DNA from: CALKXV01 sp964632495 | Lineage (GTDB): Bacteria > Pseudomonadota > Alphaproteobacteria > Rhodobacterales > Rhodobacteraceae | Length of the DNA stretch: 40,895 bases | Assembly (NCBI GenBank): GCA_964632495.1 | Contig: CAZWDS010000024.1 | Location: 1 to 40,895 of the forward strand | Direction: 5' to 3' | In this document: in pieces, positions 7,078 to 14,980 of the stretch | Layout of the letters: each line of letters begins with the position of its first letter | Position numbering within the stretch: position 1 is the first letter of the stretch | Translations under genes and position numbers: made by a program | Notes under the pieces: generated by a model | Told to the model about the DNA's origin: nothing | The model's input: the letters and a program-made list of their open reading frames with translations, nothing else | Database searches by the model: none

Positions 7078-7367
7078 GGCTAGGAGACGTCCCAGGGAAT
7101 ACTGCAGTATTCATCTGTCAGCACATATTCGAGAAATCTCGACCTATTAAGCTGGTCATGCGCGATTCTGATGGCGATTTGATTGTAGCCTGTGGCGACG
7201 CAGACCATAACTGGGAAGTCACGCCCCCAAGGGTGGTTGGACTTGGCCACATGTTGGAACGGGATCTCAGACTCCACCATCTCAACTTGGAATTGGGGGT
7301 CGAGGCCAACCTGATCGGCGAGGATTGGATCGTATCCAAGACGCCTGAATCGGAGACGAACGAATGA
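7074..7367 (+). CDS. Small conserved-looking protein of unknown function (97 aa)
   Basis: A GTG start at 7074 overlaps the previous stop (GTGA), and the gene's own TGA overlaps the next ATG (ATGA), so it is tightly coupled on both sides. Translation begins VRLGDVPGNTAVFICQHIFE. A pattern C.HIF..SRPI.LV.RDSDGD, then ACGDADHNW, then VVGLGHMLERD is visible. I have an impression of small bacterial proteins with this C-H / DGD / CG-DH / GH-ERD pattern, but cannot name the family. There is no signal peptide or membrane segment. The Cys/His/Asp pattern could bind a metal, which is only a guess. Codons look somewhat less GC-biased than in neighbours. Confidence 0.7.
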   Translation: MRLGDVPGNTAVFICQHIFEKSRPIKLVMRDSDGDLIVACGDADHNWEVTPPRVVGLGHMLERDLRLHHLNLELGVEANLIGEDWIVSKTPESETNE

Positions 7368-8110
7368 CCCAACACGATGACACCCTGAACGAAACCCAAA
7401 TCCGCATCGACCTGGCGGCTGCCATCCGACTGTCGTGTCGCAACGACTGGCACGAAGGGGTGGCGAACCATTTCTCGGCGGCGACCTCGGCGGACGGAAA
7501 GAAGTTTCTGGTGAACCCCCGTTGGGTGCATTGGTCCCGCGTCCGGGCCAGCGATCTGGTGCTCTGCGATGCGGATGATCCCAGCACAATGGACCGCCCG
7601 GATGCGCCGGACCCCTCGGCCTGGTCGATCCATTCGGCGCTTCATCGGAACCTCCCGCAAGCCCGTGTCGCGCTTCATATCCACCCGCCTCATGCGACCG
7701 CGCTTTGCGGGCTGAAGGATCCGACGATCTATCCGATTGATCAGGTCACCGCGCGGTTCCACAAACGTTTGGCCTATGACATGGCCTTTGGTGGCATCGC
7801 GAGTGAGGGTGAAGAGGGCGAGCGGATCGCCTCAACCGTGGGCAATCATCGCAGCGTCATGATGCAGAACCACGGGGTCACAACGCTTGGCAACTCGGTC
7901 GCCGAAGCTTGGGATGCACTTTATCACTTGGAACGGGCGGCCAAGACGCTGCTCTTGGCCTATTCCACGGGGCAGCCGTTACAAATCATGGCCGACGATT
8001 TGGCCGAAGAAACGGCGGCAGAATGGGAGACCTATCGCGATGCGGAATTCGCGCATTTTGCCGAGATGAAGCGGGTGCTGGACAAAGAAGAACCGGACTA
8101 CAAGGATTGA
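7364..8110 (+). CDS. Class II aldolase/adducin-family protein
   Basis: The 248-aa protein has the class II aldolase fold. VANHFSAATSADGKKFLVNP is the N-terminal substrate/phosphate region, VALHIHPPHATALCGL gives the metal-binding HxH, and MMQNHGVTTLGNSVAEAWDALYHLERAAK carries the third metal His and the C-terminal helix. Family members are Zn-dependent aldolases, epimerases or decarboxylases; the substrate cannot be read from sequence. It is translationally coupled to the 97-aa gene and lies upstream of hydA, so it belongs to the pyrimidine operon. It might act on a product such as malonate semialdehyde or a derived aldehyde, but that is speculation. A scaffold gap begins 4 bp after its stop. 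Confidence 0.88.
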   Translation: MTQHDDTLNETQIRIDLAAAIRLSCRNDWHEGVANHFSAATSADGKKFLVNPRWVHWSRVRASDLVLCDADDPSTMDRPDAPDPSAWSIHSALHRNLPQARVALHIHPPHATALCGLKDPTIYPIDQVTARFHKRLAYDMAFGGIASEGEEGERIASTVGNHRSVMMQNHGVTTLGNSVAEAWDALYHLERAAKTLLLAYSTGQPLQIMADDLAEETAAEWETYRDAEFAHFAEMKRVLDKEEPDYKD

Positions 8111-8113
8111 GAG

Positions 8114-8123
8114 NNNNNNNNNN
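8114..8123. other. Scaffold gap (10 N)
   Basis: Ten N between the aldolase-family gene and hydA. The round number suggests a placeholder rather than a measured distance. A hairpin-bearing intergenic repeat starts about 28 bp downstream, which may have broken the assembly. Confidence 0.95.
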
Positions 8124-8149
8124 ACGACCCGCACTACACGTTTTGCGCG

Positions 8150-8203
8150 CGCCGGGGCGCTGCCCCGGACCCCGGCATATTTTCAACAAGAAGAAAGCCG
8201 GAC
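8150..8203 (+). repeat. GC-rich hairpin intergenic repeat, copy A
   Basis: A perfect hairpin (CCGGGGC, loop GCT, GCCCCGG, at 8152-8168) is followed by GACCCCGGCATATTTTC and CAAGAAGAAAG. The same order (hairpin, C-rich block ending near GGCAT or GAAGTAT, then TTTTC and AAGARGAAAG) recurs at 37920-37981 on the minus strand and partly at 37793-37825. It resembles the short dispersed repeats common between genes in Rhodobacterales. There is no T run directly after the stem. Confidence 0.6.
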
Positions 8204-8226
8204 ACAGAGAAAACGGGGAGCATATG

Positions 8227-9681
8227 ATGTCGACAGTGATCAAGAACGGAACGGTGGTGACGGCGGATTTGTCCTATGCGGCAGATGTGTTGGTCGAGGG
8301 CGGCAGGATCGTCGAGATTGGCCAAAGTTTGTCGGGTGACGAGGTGTTGGACGCCACGGGGTGTTACGTGATGCCGGGCGGGATTGATCCCCATACCCAT
8401 CTTGAGATGCCGTTTATGGGCACCTATTCGACGGATGATTTCGAAAGCGGCACGCGGGCGGCTTTGTCCGGTGGCACGACCATGGTGGTGGATTTCGCTT
8501 TGCCCGCGCCGGGTCAAGGCCTCCATGACGCTTTGCAGATGTGGCATAACAAATCGACCAAGGCGAACTGCGATTACTCGTATCACATGGCCGTCACATG
8601 GTGGGGCGAGCAGGTGTTCAACGAGATGGCGTCTGTGATCGAGAAAGAGGGGATCACCACCTTCAAGCATTTCATGGCCTACAAAGGCGCGTTGATGGTG
8701 AATGATGACGAAATGTATGCGTCGTTCCAGCGTCTGGCCGAGTTGGGCGGTATCGCTATGGTCCATGCCGAGAACGGTGATGTGGTCGCGGAACTGTCGG
8801 CGAAGCTTTTGGCCGAAGGCAACACTGGGCCCGAAGCCCACGCCTATTCGCGCCCCTCTCAGGTGGAAGGCGAGGCGACCAACCGCGCCATCATGATCGC
8901 CGATATGGCGGGTGTGCCGCTTTACGTTGTGCATACCTCCTGCGAAGAAGCGCACGAAGCGATCCGGCGCGCGCGTCAGAACGGCAAGCGCGTTTGGGGC
9001 GAACCTTTGATCCAGCATCTGACCCTGGATGAAAGCGAATACTTCAACAAGGATTGGGACCACGCCGCGCAGCGCGTGATGTCGCCTCCGTTCCGCAATA
9101 AGCAGCACCAAGATAGCCTTTGGGCCGGGTTGCAGGCGGGGTCTTTGAGTGTGGTGGCGACGGATCATTGCGCCTTTTCGACCGAACAGAAAAGATACGG
9201 CGTCGGTGATTTCCCCAAGATCCCCAATGGCACCGGCGGCTTGGAAGATCGGATGCCGATGCTTTGGACGCATGGTGTGGCGACGGGACGACTGACGCCT
9301 CAGGAATTCGTGGCCGTCACCTCGACCAATATCGCCAAGATCCTGAATTGCTATCCCAAGAAGGGTGCCATTCTGGTTGGGGCCGACGCGGATATCGTGG
9401 TTTGGGATCCTGAGAAGGAGAAAACCATCACGGCGGGCAAACAGCAATCAGCCATTGATTACAACGTCTTCGAGGGCAAACACGTCAGAGGTTTGCCACG
9501 CTTTACGCTGACCCGCGGCCATGTGGCGGTGCATGATGGCGAGATACGCACGCAGGAAGGTCACGGCAAATTCGTGCGGCGCGAGGCGAACAATCCGGTG
9601 AACAAGGCTCTTTCGTCGTGGAAGGAACTGACGTCCCCGAGACCGGTCGAGCGGACGGGGATCCCGGCGACGGGAGTGTAA
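8227..9681 (+). CDS. hydA: Dihydropyrimidinase (D-hydantoinase)
   Basis: The 484-aa amidohydrolase has all expected metal and active-site features: GGIDPHTHLEMPF (His56, His58), the carboxylated Lys147 in TTFKHFMAYKG, VHAENGDVV (His180), YVVHTSCEEA, and the catalytic Asp in VATDHCAFST. It opens dihydrouracil or dihydrothymine to the N-carbamoyl-beta-amino acid, linking PreTA to the downstream amidohydrolase. GGGGAG at 8215-8220 gives good spacing for the second of two adjacent ATGs (8227); 8224 is also possible. A much longer upstream frame crosses the N gap and is an artefact. The next gene's ATG lies 1 base beyond the stop. Confidence 0.95.
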   Translation: MSTVIKNGTVVTADLSYAADVLVEGGRIVEIGQSLSGDEVLDATGCYVMPGGIDPHTHLEMPFMGTYSTDDFESGTRAALSGGTTMVVDFALPAPGQGLHDALQMWHNKSTKANCDYSYHMAVTWWGEQVFNEMASVIEKEGITTFKHFMAYKGALMVNDDEMYASFQRLAELGGIAMVHAENGDVVAELSAKLLAEGNTGPEAHAYSRPSQVEGEATNRAIMIADMAGVPLYVVHTSCEEAHEAIRRARQNGKRVWGEPLIQHLTLDESEYFNKDWDHAAQRVMSPPFRNKQHQDSLWAGLQAGSLSVVATDHCAFSTEQKRYGVGDFPKIPNGTGGLEDRMPMLWTHGVATGRLTPQEFVAVTSTNIAKILNCYPKKGAILVGADADIVVWDPEKEKTITAGKQQSAIDYNVFEGKHVRGLPRFTLTRGHVAVHDGEIRTQEGHGKFVRREANNPVNKALSSWKELTSPRPVERTGIPATGV

Positions 9682-9682
9682 A

Positions 9683-10030
9683 ATGCGGACAGTGCTTTGC
9701 ATCTTGTTTGCCATCTTCGCCTCTTGCGCCAATGCCGATGATGTTTTCGGCAATCTGGGGGGATGTGCTCGGGCGGCCGGTGCGGCAGAGCGGGACGATA
9801 CAGCGGTGATCTTTGATCAGACCGTGCTGGAGTTTCACGAGAGTTTTTGCACCATCATCAAAACGACAAAGATTGGTCCAAACGTTCAGCGATTTGAGAC
9901 CGAATGTCAGGGCGAGGGGGCAAGTTGGCCGTTGTCGTTCATTGTCGAAACGCTGCCCGAAGAAGACGCGATTCTGCTGGCCGATTTCGATGCACCGGAC
10001 ACCAAAACAAAGCTTAAAAGATGCGACTGA
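9683..10030 (+). CDS. Small secreted (periplasmic) protein of unknown function
   Basis: The 115-aa frame starts MRTVLCILFAIFASCANA, a short typical Sec signal peptide with likely cleavage after ANA, before DDVF. The mature part of about 97 residues has four Cys (in GGCARA, ESFCTI, ETECQG and the C-terminal KRCD), which could form two disulfides in the periplasm. I do not recognise the family. It is squeezed between hydA (1 base) and the importer ATPase (13 bases), so it is co-transcribed with the transport genes. A periplasmic accessory role in uptake is a reasonable inference only. Confidence 0.65.
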   Translation: MRTVLCILFAIFASCANADDVFGNLGGCARAAGAAERDDTAVIFDQTVLEFHESFCTIIKTTKIGPNVQRFETECQGEGASWPLSFIVETLPEEDAILLADFDAPDTKTKLKRCD

Positions 10031-10043
10031 AGGCGTACAATAC

Positions 10044-10829
10044 GTGACACTGGCGACCGTCATCCATGCGCAATCTTTGGACCTAACGTTTGAAACCAAC
10101 GATGGCCCTGTCCACGCGCTTCAGGACGTCAACCTTGAAATCAACAAGGGCGACTTCGTCTCCTTCATTGGCCCCTCCGGCTGTGGCAAGACAACGTTCC
10201 TAAGAACCATCGCCGCCTTGGAACATCCCACCGGTGGCACGCTCACCGTCAACGGGATGACACCCGACGAGGCCCGCCAAGCGCGCGCCTATGGCTATGT
10301 GTTTCAGGCGGCAGGGCTTTATCCTTGGCGGACGATTGCGGGGAATATTCACCTTCCTTTGGAAATCATGGGGTTTTCCAAGGCCGAGATGAAAGAGCGG
10401 ACCGAGAAGGTTTTGGAGCTGGTGGACCTTGGCGGGTTCGGCAAGAAGTTCCCTTGGCAGCTTTCAGGCGGGATGCAGCAACGCGCGAGCATTGCGCGCG
10501 CCCTCGCATTTGATGCCGACATATTGCTGATGGACGAACCGTTCGGTGCCTTGGACGAGATCGTGCGCGATCGGTTGAACGAAGAACTGTTAAGCCTCTG
10601 GGCACGCACGGGAAAGACGATTGGTTTTGTCACTCATTCAATCCCCGAGGCGGTTTATTTGTCGACCAAAATCGTCGTCATGTCGCCGCGTCCCGGACGG
10701 ATTACCGACGTCATCGACAGTCCTCTCCCGAAAGAACGTCCCCTTGAAATCCGCGACAGTGCCGCTTTCATCGAAGTTGCGCATCGGGTGCGTGATGGGT
10801 TGCGGGCCGGGCATGGGGATGACTTATGA
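10044..10829 (+). CDS. ABC importer ATP-binding protein (nitrate/taurine/Thi5-type)
   Basis: The 261-aa ATPase shows Walker A GPSGCGKT (43-50), a Q loop in VFQAAGLYPWRT, signature LSGGMQQR (140-147), Walker B ILLMDEP (160-166), the D loop GALDE and the switch His in FVTHSIPEAVYLS. Family members (SsuB/TauB/ThiZ-like) power import of small organic anions and pyrimidine precursors. The start is taken as GTG 10044 with AAGG upstream; no ATG lies in frame before the conserved region, and the frame further upstream overlaps the 115-aa gene. The stop overlaps the next ATG by 4 bases. With the two permeases and binding protein downstream it forms one complete importer. Confidence 0.92.
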   Translation: MTLATVIHAQSLDLTFETNDGPVHALQDVNLEINKGDFVSFIGPSGCGKTTFLRTIAALEHPTGGTLTVNGMTPDEARQARAYGYVFQAAGLYPWRTIAGNIHLPLEIMGFSKAEMKERTEKVLELVDLGGFGKKFPWQLSGGMQQRASIARALAFDADILLMDEPFGALDEIVRDRLNEELLSLWARTGKTIGFVTHSIPEAVYLSTKIVVMSPRPGRITDVIDSPLPKERPLEIRDSAAFIEVAHRVRDGLRAGHGDDL

Positions 10830-11680
10830 CCGCGGCGATCAGACACGGCGATTTGGACGATGTTTCGGTCTGTGTCGCGATCAAGAACGCTTGGATTGAT
10901 GGGACCGACTGGATGCCTCGGATACACGAGGCTTCAAGTGTCGAACGGCACTACCGCAACGTCGTGTTTCCCGACCGCAAGGTCTTTGTGGTGGGAACGC
11001 CTGTGTTCGGCTTCATGACGCTTGATGCCTGCGAGGGCGAGGTGACAGATTTGTTTGTGGTCGAAAAAGCGCGGTCCAATGGTTTGGGCAAAGCACTTCT
11101 GGATCGGGCGAAAGACAAGTTGTCGGCGGTGTCTCTATGGACCTTTGTCGCGAACGAAGGGGCCCGGCGGTTCTATGCGCGTGAGGGGTTTGACGAGGTG
11201 TTGCAAACCGATGGCGACAACGAAGAAGGCTTGCCCGATGTTCTGCTTTGGTGGAGCAAAGAGCCGGTGCGTCGGGCTGGCCCCGGTGATGCGGCAAGCT
11301 GTGCAAGGATCGTCAGCGCTTGGATCGACCAGACCGATTGGTTGCCCCGGTTGCATTCGCTTGACGCTTTGACGGCGATGATTGTCGAGGCCATGCCAGC
11401 GCGAGACATCTATCTCATCGGAGAACCTTGCGACGGCTATCTGTCACTCAATCCCGAAACGGGTCATATCGGTGCGCTTTACACGTCGCGTCCCGGTGCC
11501 GGATTGGGCAAGACATTGTTGGACAGATCAAAGCTGGGGCGGGACTATCTGCAACTGAACACCCATGACCCCAATCAGGCTGCTCAGCGGTTCTACAAAC
11601 GTGAAGGGTTCGAGGTTGTCGAGCGTCTTCCGGATGGCATTGATGGCCTGCCCGAACTCCGGATGGAGTGGCGGCGGTGA
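10826..11680 (+). CDS. Tandem GNAT-family N-acetyltransferase
   Basis: The 284-aa protein is two GNAT domains fused. The first (about 1-145) has the acetyl-CoA loop region VTDLFVVEKARSNGLGKALL and the ARRFYAREGF C-terminal motif. The second (about 146-284) has IGALYTSRPGAGLGKTLLDR and AAQRFYKREGF. Both halves share a motif of the type R.....A..C..I...WID.TDW.PR, showing internal duplication. The acceptor substrate is unknown. Its ATG overlaps the ATPase stop, placing it inside the importer operon, an unusual insertion. A 118-bp gap with a two-hairpin element separates it from the first permease gene. Confidence 0.85.
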   Translation: MTAAIRHGDLDDVSVCVAIKNAWIDGTDWMPRIHEASSVERHYRNVVFPDRKVFVVGTPVFGFMTLDACEGEVTDLFVVEKARSNGLGKALLDRAKDKLSAVSLWTFVANEGARRFYAREGFDEVLQTDGDNEEGLPDVLLWWSKEPVRRAGPGDAASCARIVSAWIDQTDWLPRLHSLDALTAMIVEAMPARDIYLIGEPCDGYLSLNPETGHIGALYTSRPGAGLGKTLLDRSKLGRDYLQLNTHDPNQAAQRFYKREGFEVVERLPDGIDGLPELRMEWRR

Positions 11681-11707
11681 CGTGGAGTGTGACGCAAACT
11701 CCGTTTC

Positions 11708-11779
11708 AAATTCCGACGCGGAATTTTGGACGCGCCGAGACTGCGTCATTTTCGGTTGCGATCTCTGCGTCAGAGATCG
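11708..11779. repeat. Two-hairpin palindromic element before the first permease gene
   Basis: Hairpin 1 at 11708-11726 pairs AAATTCCG with CGGAATTT around ACG. Hairpin 2 at 11759-11779 pairs CGATCTCTG with CAGAGATCG around CGT. Hairpin 2 matches the second hairpin at 2486-2505 closely (GATYTCTGCG...CAGARATCG), with paired base changes. The hairpins here are 32 bases apart rather than 2. It occupies most of the gap between the GNAT gene and the permease gene. Confidence 0.7.
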
Positions 11780-11798
11780 TCTTTGATAGGGCTGTCTC

Positions 11799-12731
11799 AT
11801 GAAACAGATCGCCCCGGTCTTGACCGTTCTGGCCGCCATTGTTGGGCTTTGGGTGTTGGCCGTGGCACCGATGAACATCTGGCAGGCGCTGGATATGGCC
11901 GAGCGGGCAGGGGTTGCCGTCACGCCCGATGATGCGCGGACGCGGTCCGAAACCTCGGCCTTTACACTGATGATGAAAAATCCCGGCCAGATCGCGCGCG
12001 GCTATGCCTTGGATCGTCCGCGCCTGCCGACGCCTGTGCAGGTGGGGCAAGAGTTGTGGAAGACGACAGGGGACATGGCGCTGAAGGGACGTGCCTTTTC
12101 CAAGCGCAGTCTCATTTTCCATGGCTGGATCACTTTGCAATCCACATTGTTCGGTTTCGCCCTTGGCACAACCATCGGCATTCTGGGCGCGATCGGTATC
12201 GTCTACAGCCGGACCATGGAAATGAGCGTCATGCCCTGGGCGATCATCAGCCAGACCGTGCCGATTGTGGCTTTGGCTCCGATGATCATTGTTCTGTCGG
12301 GCCAATTGGGGATCGAAGACCGAACGGTGCCGAAAGCGATCATATCGGCCTACTTGTGTTTCTTTCCTGTGTTGGTGGGCATGGTGAAGGGCCTGCGTGC
12401 TCCCGGACGGGAACAATTGGACCTGTTGAAAACCTATAGCGCCAGCGGGTTTGCCACCTTCTTAAAGCTGCGTCTGCCATCTTCGGTGCCCTACTTGTTC
12501 ACATCGCTCAAGATCGGGATCGCAGCGGCTTTGGTGGGCACCATTGTGGGCGAATTGCCGACGGGCGCGATTTCAGGGCTTGGGGCACGCATCCTGATCG
12601 GCGATCAGTTCGGCACGCCCTTAGCAATCTGGTCAGCCTTGTTTGCCGCCGCCATTTTGGCGGGTGTGCTGGTAACTCTGATCGGCTGGCTGCAGCGCGT
12701 GACGCTGAAACGCATGGGGGTCGAGGCATGA
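11799..12731 (+). CDS. ABC importer permease (BPD_transp_1 type), first
   Basis: The 310-aa membrane protein has an N-terminal helix (residues 5-28), a hydrophilic segment of about 75 residues, then the permease core. HGWITLQSTLFGFALGTTIGILGAI starts the core, PWAIISQTVPIVALAPMIIV is the characteristic helix, and LDLLKTYSASGFATFLKLRLPSSVPYLF is the EAA coupling loop that contacts the ATPase. The domain resembles SsuC/TauC/ThiX permeases. The start ATG 11799 has AGGG eight bases upstream. The stop overlaps the second permease's ATG (ATGA), so the two are coupled and probably form a heterodimer. Confidence 0.9.
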   Translation: MKQIAPVLTVLAAIVGLWVLAVAPMNIWQALDMAERAGVAVTPDDARTRSETSAFTLMMKNPGQIARGYALDRPRLPTPVQVGQELWKTTGDMALKGRAFSKRSLIFHGWITLQSTLFGFALGTTIGILGAIGIVYSRTMEMSVMPWAIISQTVPIVALAPMIIVLSGQLGIEDRTVPKAIISAYLCFFPVLVGMVKGLRAPGREQLDLLKTYSASGFATFLKLRLPSSVPYLFTSLKIGIAAALVGTIVGELPTGAISGLGARILIGDQFGTPLAIWSALFAAAILAGVLVTLIGWLQRVTLKRMGVEA

Positions 12732-13569
12732 TCTGGCTGTGGGGTGCCATTTTGTTCTGGTTGGCGGCCTGGGGGCTGAATGTGGTTTTGGCCCGCTCGC
12801 CCCTGCACGACCGGCGCATTGTCCAAGTGATCGTACCCTTGTTGTTCGGCGCCAGTCTGGTCGGCCTTTGGGAAGGCCTTGTGCGGGCTTTTGAGGTCTC
12901 ACCCGTGATCCTGCCCGCACCGTCGATCGTCGCCGCGCGGTTCATGGCCGAAACAGGCACCCTTTGGGAAGATTTCGTCCAGACCGTTCTGAAGNNNNNN
13001 NNNNCCTGATCGGGGCCACCGCCGCCTTCGGCACAGCCATTCTGATCGACCGGTCGTCGTTCCTGACCCGGGGCCTTTTGCCGATTGGTAATTTCGTTGC
13101 CGCCCTTCCAATCGTCGGGATCGCCCCGATTTTGGTCAGTTGGTTCGGATTCGACTGGCATTCGAAAGCCGCCGTGGTCGTGGTGATGGTGTTTTTCCCC
13201 ATCCTTGTGAACACTGTGCAGGGGCTGCGCGAGGCCAGTGCCATGCAAAAAGACCTGATGCAGACCTATGCGGCCAGTTATTGGCAAACCTTGTGGAAAC
13301 TCCGTTTGCCTGCCGCCATGCCGTTCGTGTTCAACGGTTTGAAGATTGCGACGACATTGGCGCTGATCGGCGCTATTGTTGCTGAATATTTTGGCTCTCC
13401 GACGCGCGGCATGGGATTTCGCATCTCGACCGGGGTCGGAAGCTTGTCCATCGATCTTGTATGGGCAGAAATAGCCGTAGCCGCCCTGACGGGATCGGTG
13501 GTTTACGGGCTTGTGGCGCTGGCCGAGGCGCGCGTCACGTTCTGGCACCCGTCACAACGACATAAATGA
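12728..13569 (+). CDS. ABC importer permease, second (interrupted by a scaffold gap)
   Basis: The reading frame from ATG 12728 runs MIWLWGAILFWLAAWGL to DFVQTVLK at 12994, then ten N, and then continues in another frame as LIGATAAFGTAILIDRSSFL to a stop at 13569. Known SsuC-type permeases are continuous here (a QT.LKA...G...G helix), so this is one gene with missing bases, not a biological frameshift. The coding frames need a true gap of 2 modulo 3 bases, so ten N cannot be exact. The EAA loop LMQTYAASYWQTLWKLRLPAAMPFVF is intact. At least about 278 residues remain. It pairs with the preceding permease. Confidence 0.85.
12995..13004. other. Scaffold gap (10 N) inside a permease gene
   Basis: Ten N join two halves of one permease in different frames, so the stated length is a placeholder. 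The missing sequence probably encodes part of one membrane helix. Confidence 0.95.
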
Positions 13570-13591
13570 AGACCAAACTGGGAGTATGATG

Positions 13592-14575
13592 ATGAAATAT
13601 GTTTTGGGAAGCGCTGTTGCCTTGGCGATGGCCACAAGTGCGCAGGCGGCGGACGATGTGACGTTGCAGCTGAAGTGGGTCACGCAATCGCAATTCGCGG
13701 GCTATTACGTGGCGCTTGAGAACGGGTTCTATGAAGAAGAAGACCTGAACGTCACGATCAAGCCCGGTGGCCCGGATATCGCACCACCTCAGGTGGTCGC
13801 GGGTGGCGGGGCCGATGTGTTGGTCGAATGGATGCCGGCGGCCTTAGCGGCTCGTGAAAAAGGTCTGCCGTTGGTTAATATCGCCCAGCCTTTCAAATCC
13901 TCGGGTATGCAGCTGACGTGCTGGAAGGATGCCGGGATCGCCAGCCCTGACGATTTCAAGGGCAAGACCCTTGGCGTCTGGTTCTTCGGCAATGAATTTC
14001 CGTTCATGTCCTGGATGAGCCAGCTTGGCATCGAAACAGATGGCGCAGACGAAAATGGCGTCGCAGTTCTGAAGCAGGGCTTCAACGTGGATCCGTTGCT
14101 GCAGCGTCAGGCTGATTGCATCTCGACGATGACGTACAACGAATACTGGCAGGTCATTGATGCCGGTGTGGCTGCGGACGATCTGATCACCTTCAAGTAC
14201 GAAGATCAGGGCGTGGCAACGCTGGAAGACGGTCTGTATGTGCTTGAAGATCGTCTGTCCGAAGAAGGCTTTGCCGGTAAGATGGAGCGTTTCGTGCGCG
14301 CTTCGATGAAAGGTTGGAAGTGGGCCGAAGAAAACCCGGAAGACGCGGCTATGATCGTTTTGGAGTACGACGAGACCGGTGCCCAGACGGAAGGTCATCA
14401 GGTGCGCATGATGGGCGAAATTGCCAAGCTGACGGCTGGTTCGAACGGTGCGCTTGATCCGGCGGATTACGAACGCACCGTGGCATCACTGATGTCAGGT
14501 GGTTCGGATCCGGTGATCACCAAGGCACCAGAAGGGGCCTGGACCCATGTGATTACCGATGCGGCGCTGAAGTAA
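13592..14575 (+). CDS. ABC importer substrate-binding protein, Thi5/NMT1-like
   Basis: The 327-aa protein begins MKYVLGSAVALAMATSAQAA, a Sec signal peptide cleaved near AQA. The mature start DDVTLQLKWVTQSQFAGYYVALENGFYEEEDL is diagnostic of the NMT1/Thi5-like binding proteins, whose members bind pyrimidine thiamin precursors, riboflavin and related rings. Because it closes an operon for dihydropyrimidine breakdown under a RutR-type site, the likely ligand is a pyrimidine base or a derivative; this is inference. Three in-frame ATGs occur (13586, 13589, 13592); GGGAG at 13580-13584 gives best spacing for 13592. A strong terminator follows about 30 bp after the stop. Confidence 0.9.
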   Translation: MKYVLGSAVALAMATSAQAADDVTLQLKWVTQSQFAGYYVALENGFYEEEDLNVTIKPGGPDIAPPQVVAGGGADVLVEWMPAALAAREKGLPLVNIAQPFKSSGMQLTCWKDAGIASPDDFKGKTLGVWFFGNEFPFMSWMSQLGIETDGADENGVAVLKQGFNVDPLLQRQADCISTMTYNEYWQVIDAGVAADDLITFKYEDQGVATLEDGLYVLEDRLSEEGFAGKMERFVRASMKGWKWAEENPEDAAMIVLEYDETGAQTEGHQVRMMGEIAKLTAGSNGALDPADYERTVASLMSGGSDPVITKAPEGAWTHVITDAALK

Positions 14576-14605
14576 GTTCGCCGCTCAACGGATTGAAATT
14601 GCTGG

Positions 14606-14640
14606 AAACGGGCGGAAATCCGCCCGTTTCTTACATTTTT
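14606..14640 (+). terminator. Rho-independent terminator of the pyrimidine operon
   Basis: AAACGGGCGG (14606-14615) pairs perfectly with CCGCCCGTTT (14620-14629) around AAAT (the outer A-T pair can extend the stem to 11 bp), followed by CTTACATTTTT. It lies 31 bases after the binding-protein stop codon. Confidence 0.85.
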
Positions 14641-14771
14641 AGAGATGAATTTGTAGCAGAACTGCCGCGATCCCCGCTATTTGGCACATCAGGGGATTGA
14701 GCCAAAGTGCAGTCCTAGGGATGATCGTCTTCGAGCACGGGAGAAACCCGAGCCGAGGCAGGAATGAGCAG

Positions 14772-14864
14772 ATGACCTATATTTTGAAATTGGCCCTTAA
14801 AGGGGGTGCGGCGCGTGAGCGTGCACTGACCCTTTGGCGTCGCTGGTGGCGGCGGGCTGTCTAA
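14772..14864 (+). CDS. Possible small basic peptide (30 aa)
   Basis: ATG 14772 is preceded by AGGA with 8-base spacing. The product starts MTYILKLALKGGAARER and ends LTLWRRWWRRAV, i.e. a short hydrophobic start, a cluster of Arg and three Trp near the end. Such a mix is more peptide-like than random, and could bind membrane or RNA, or be a leader peptide. It is downstream of a terminator, so it would need its own promoter, and none stands out. It lies upstream of a second hairpin terminator on the same strand. Low to moderate confidence. Confidence 0.35.
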   Translation: MTYILKLALKGGAARERALTLWRRWWRRAV

Positions 14865-14980
14865 GGCGAAATGCCAAGGACCCAATGAATGCATGCAGCG
14901 CGGCAATTACGCCGTCCTGCGCAACACGTTCATCGGTCGTTCTTCAGGTGTTTGCTGAGGGACGGCAGGTGTGTCACGGG

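Noticed and set aside
8134..9447. 437-aa minus-strand frame opposite hydA
   Set aside because: Shadow frame running toward the N gap; HydA catalytic residues are all on the plus strand.
12964..13569. Separate second permease gene starting after the N gap
   Set aside because: The two halves join into one standard permease; the frame change is explained by a placeholder gap.
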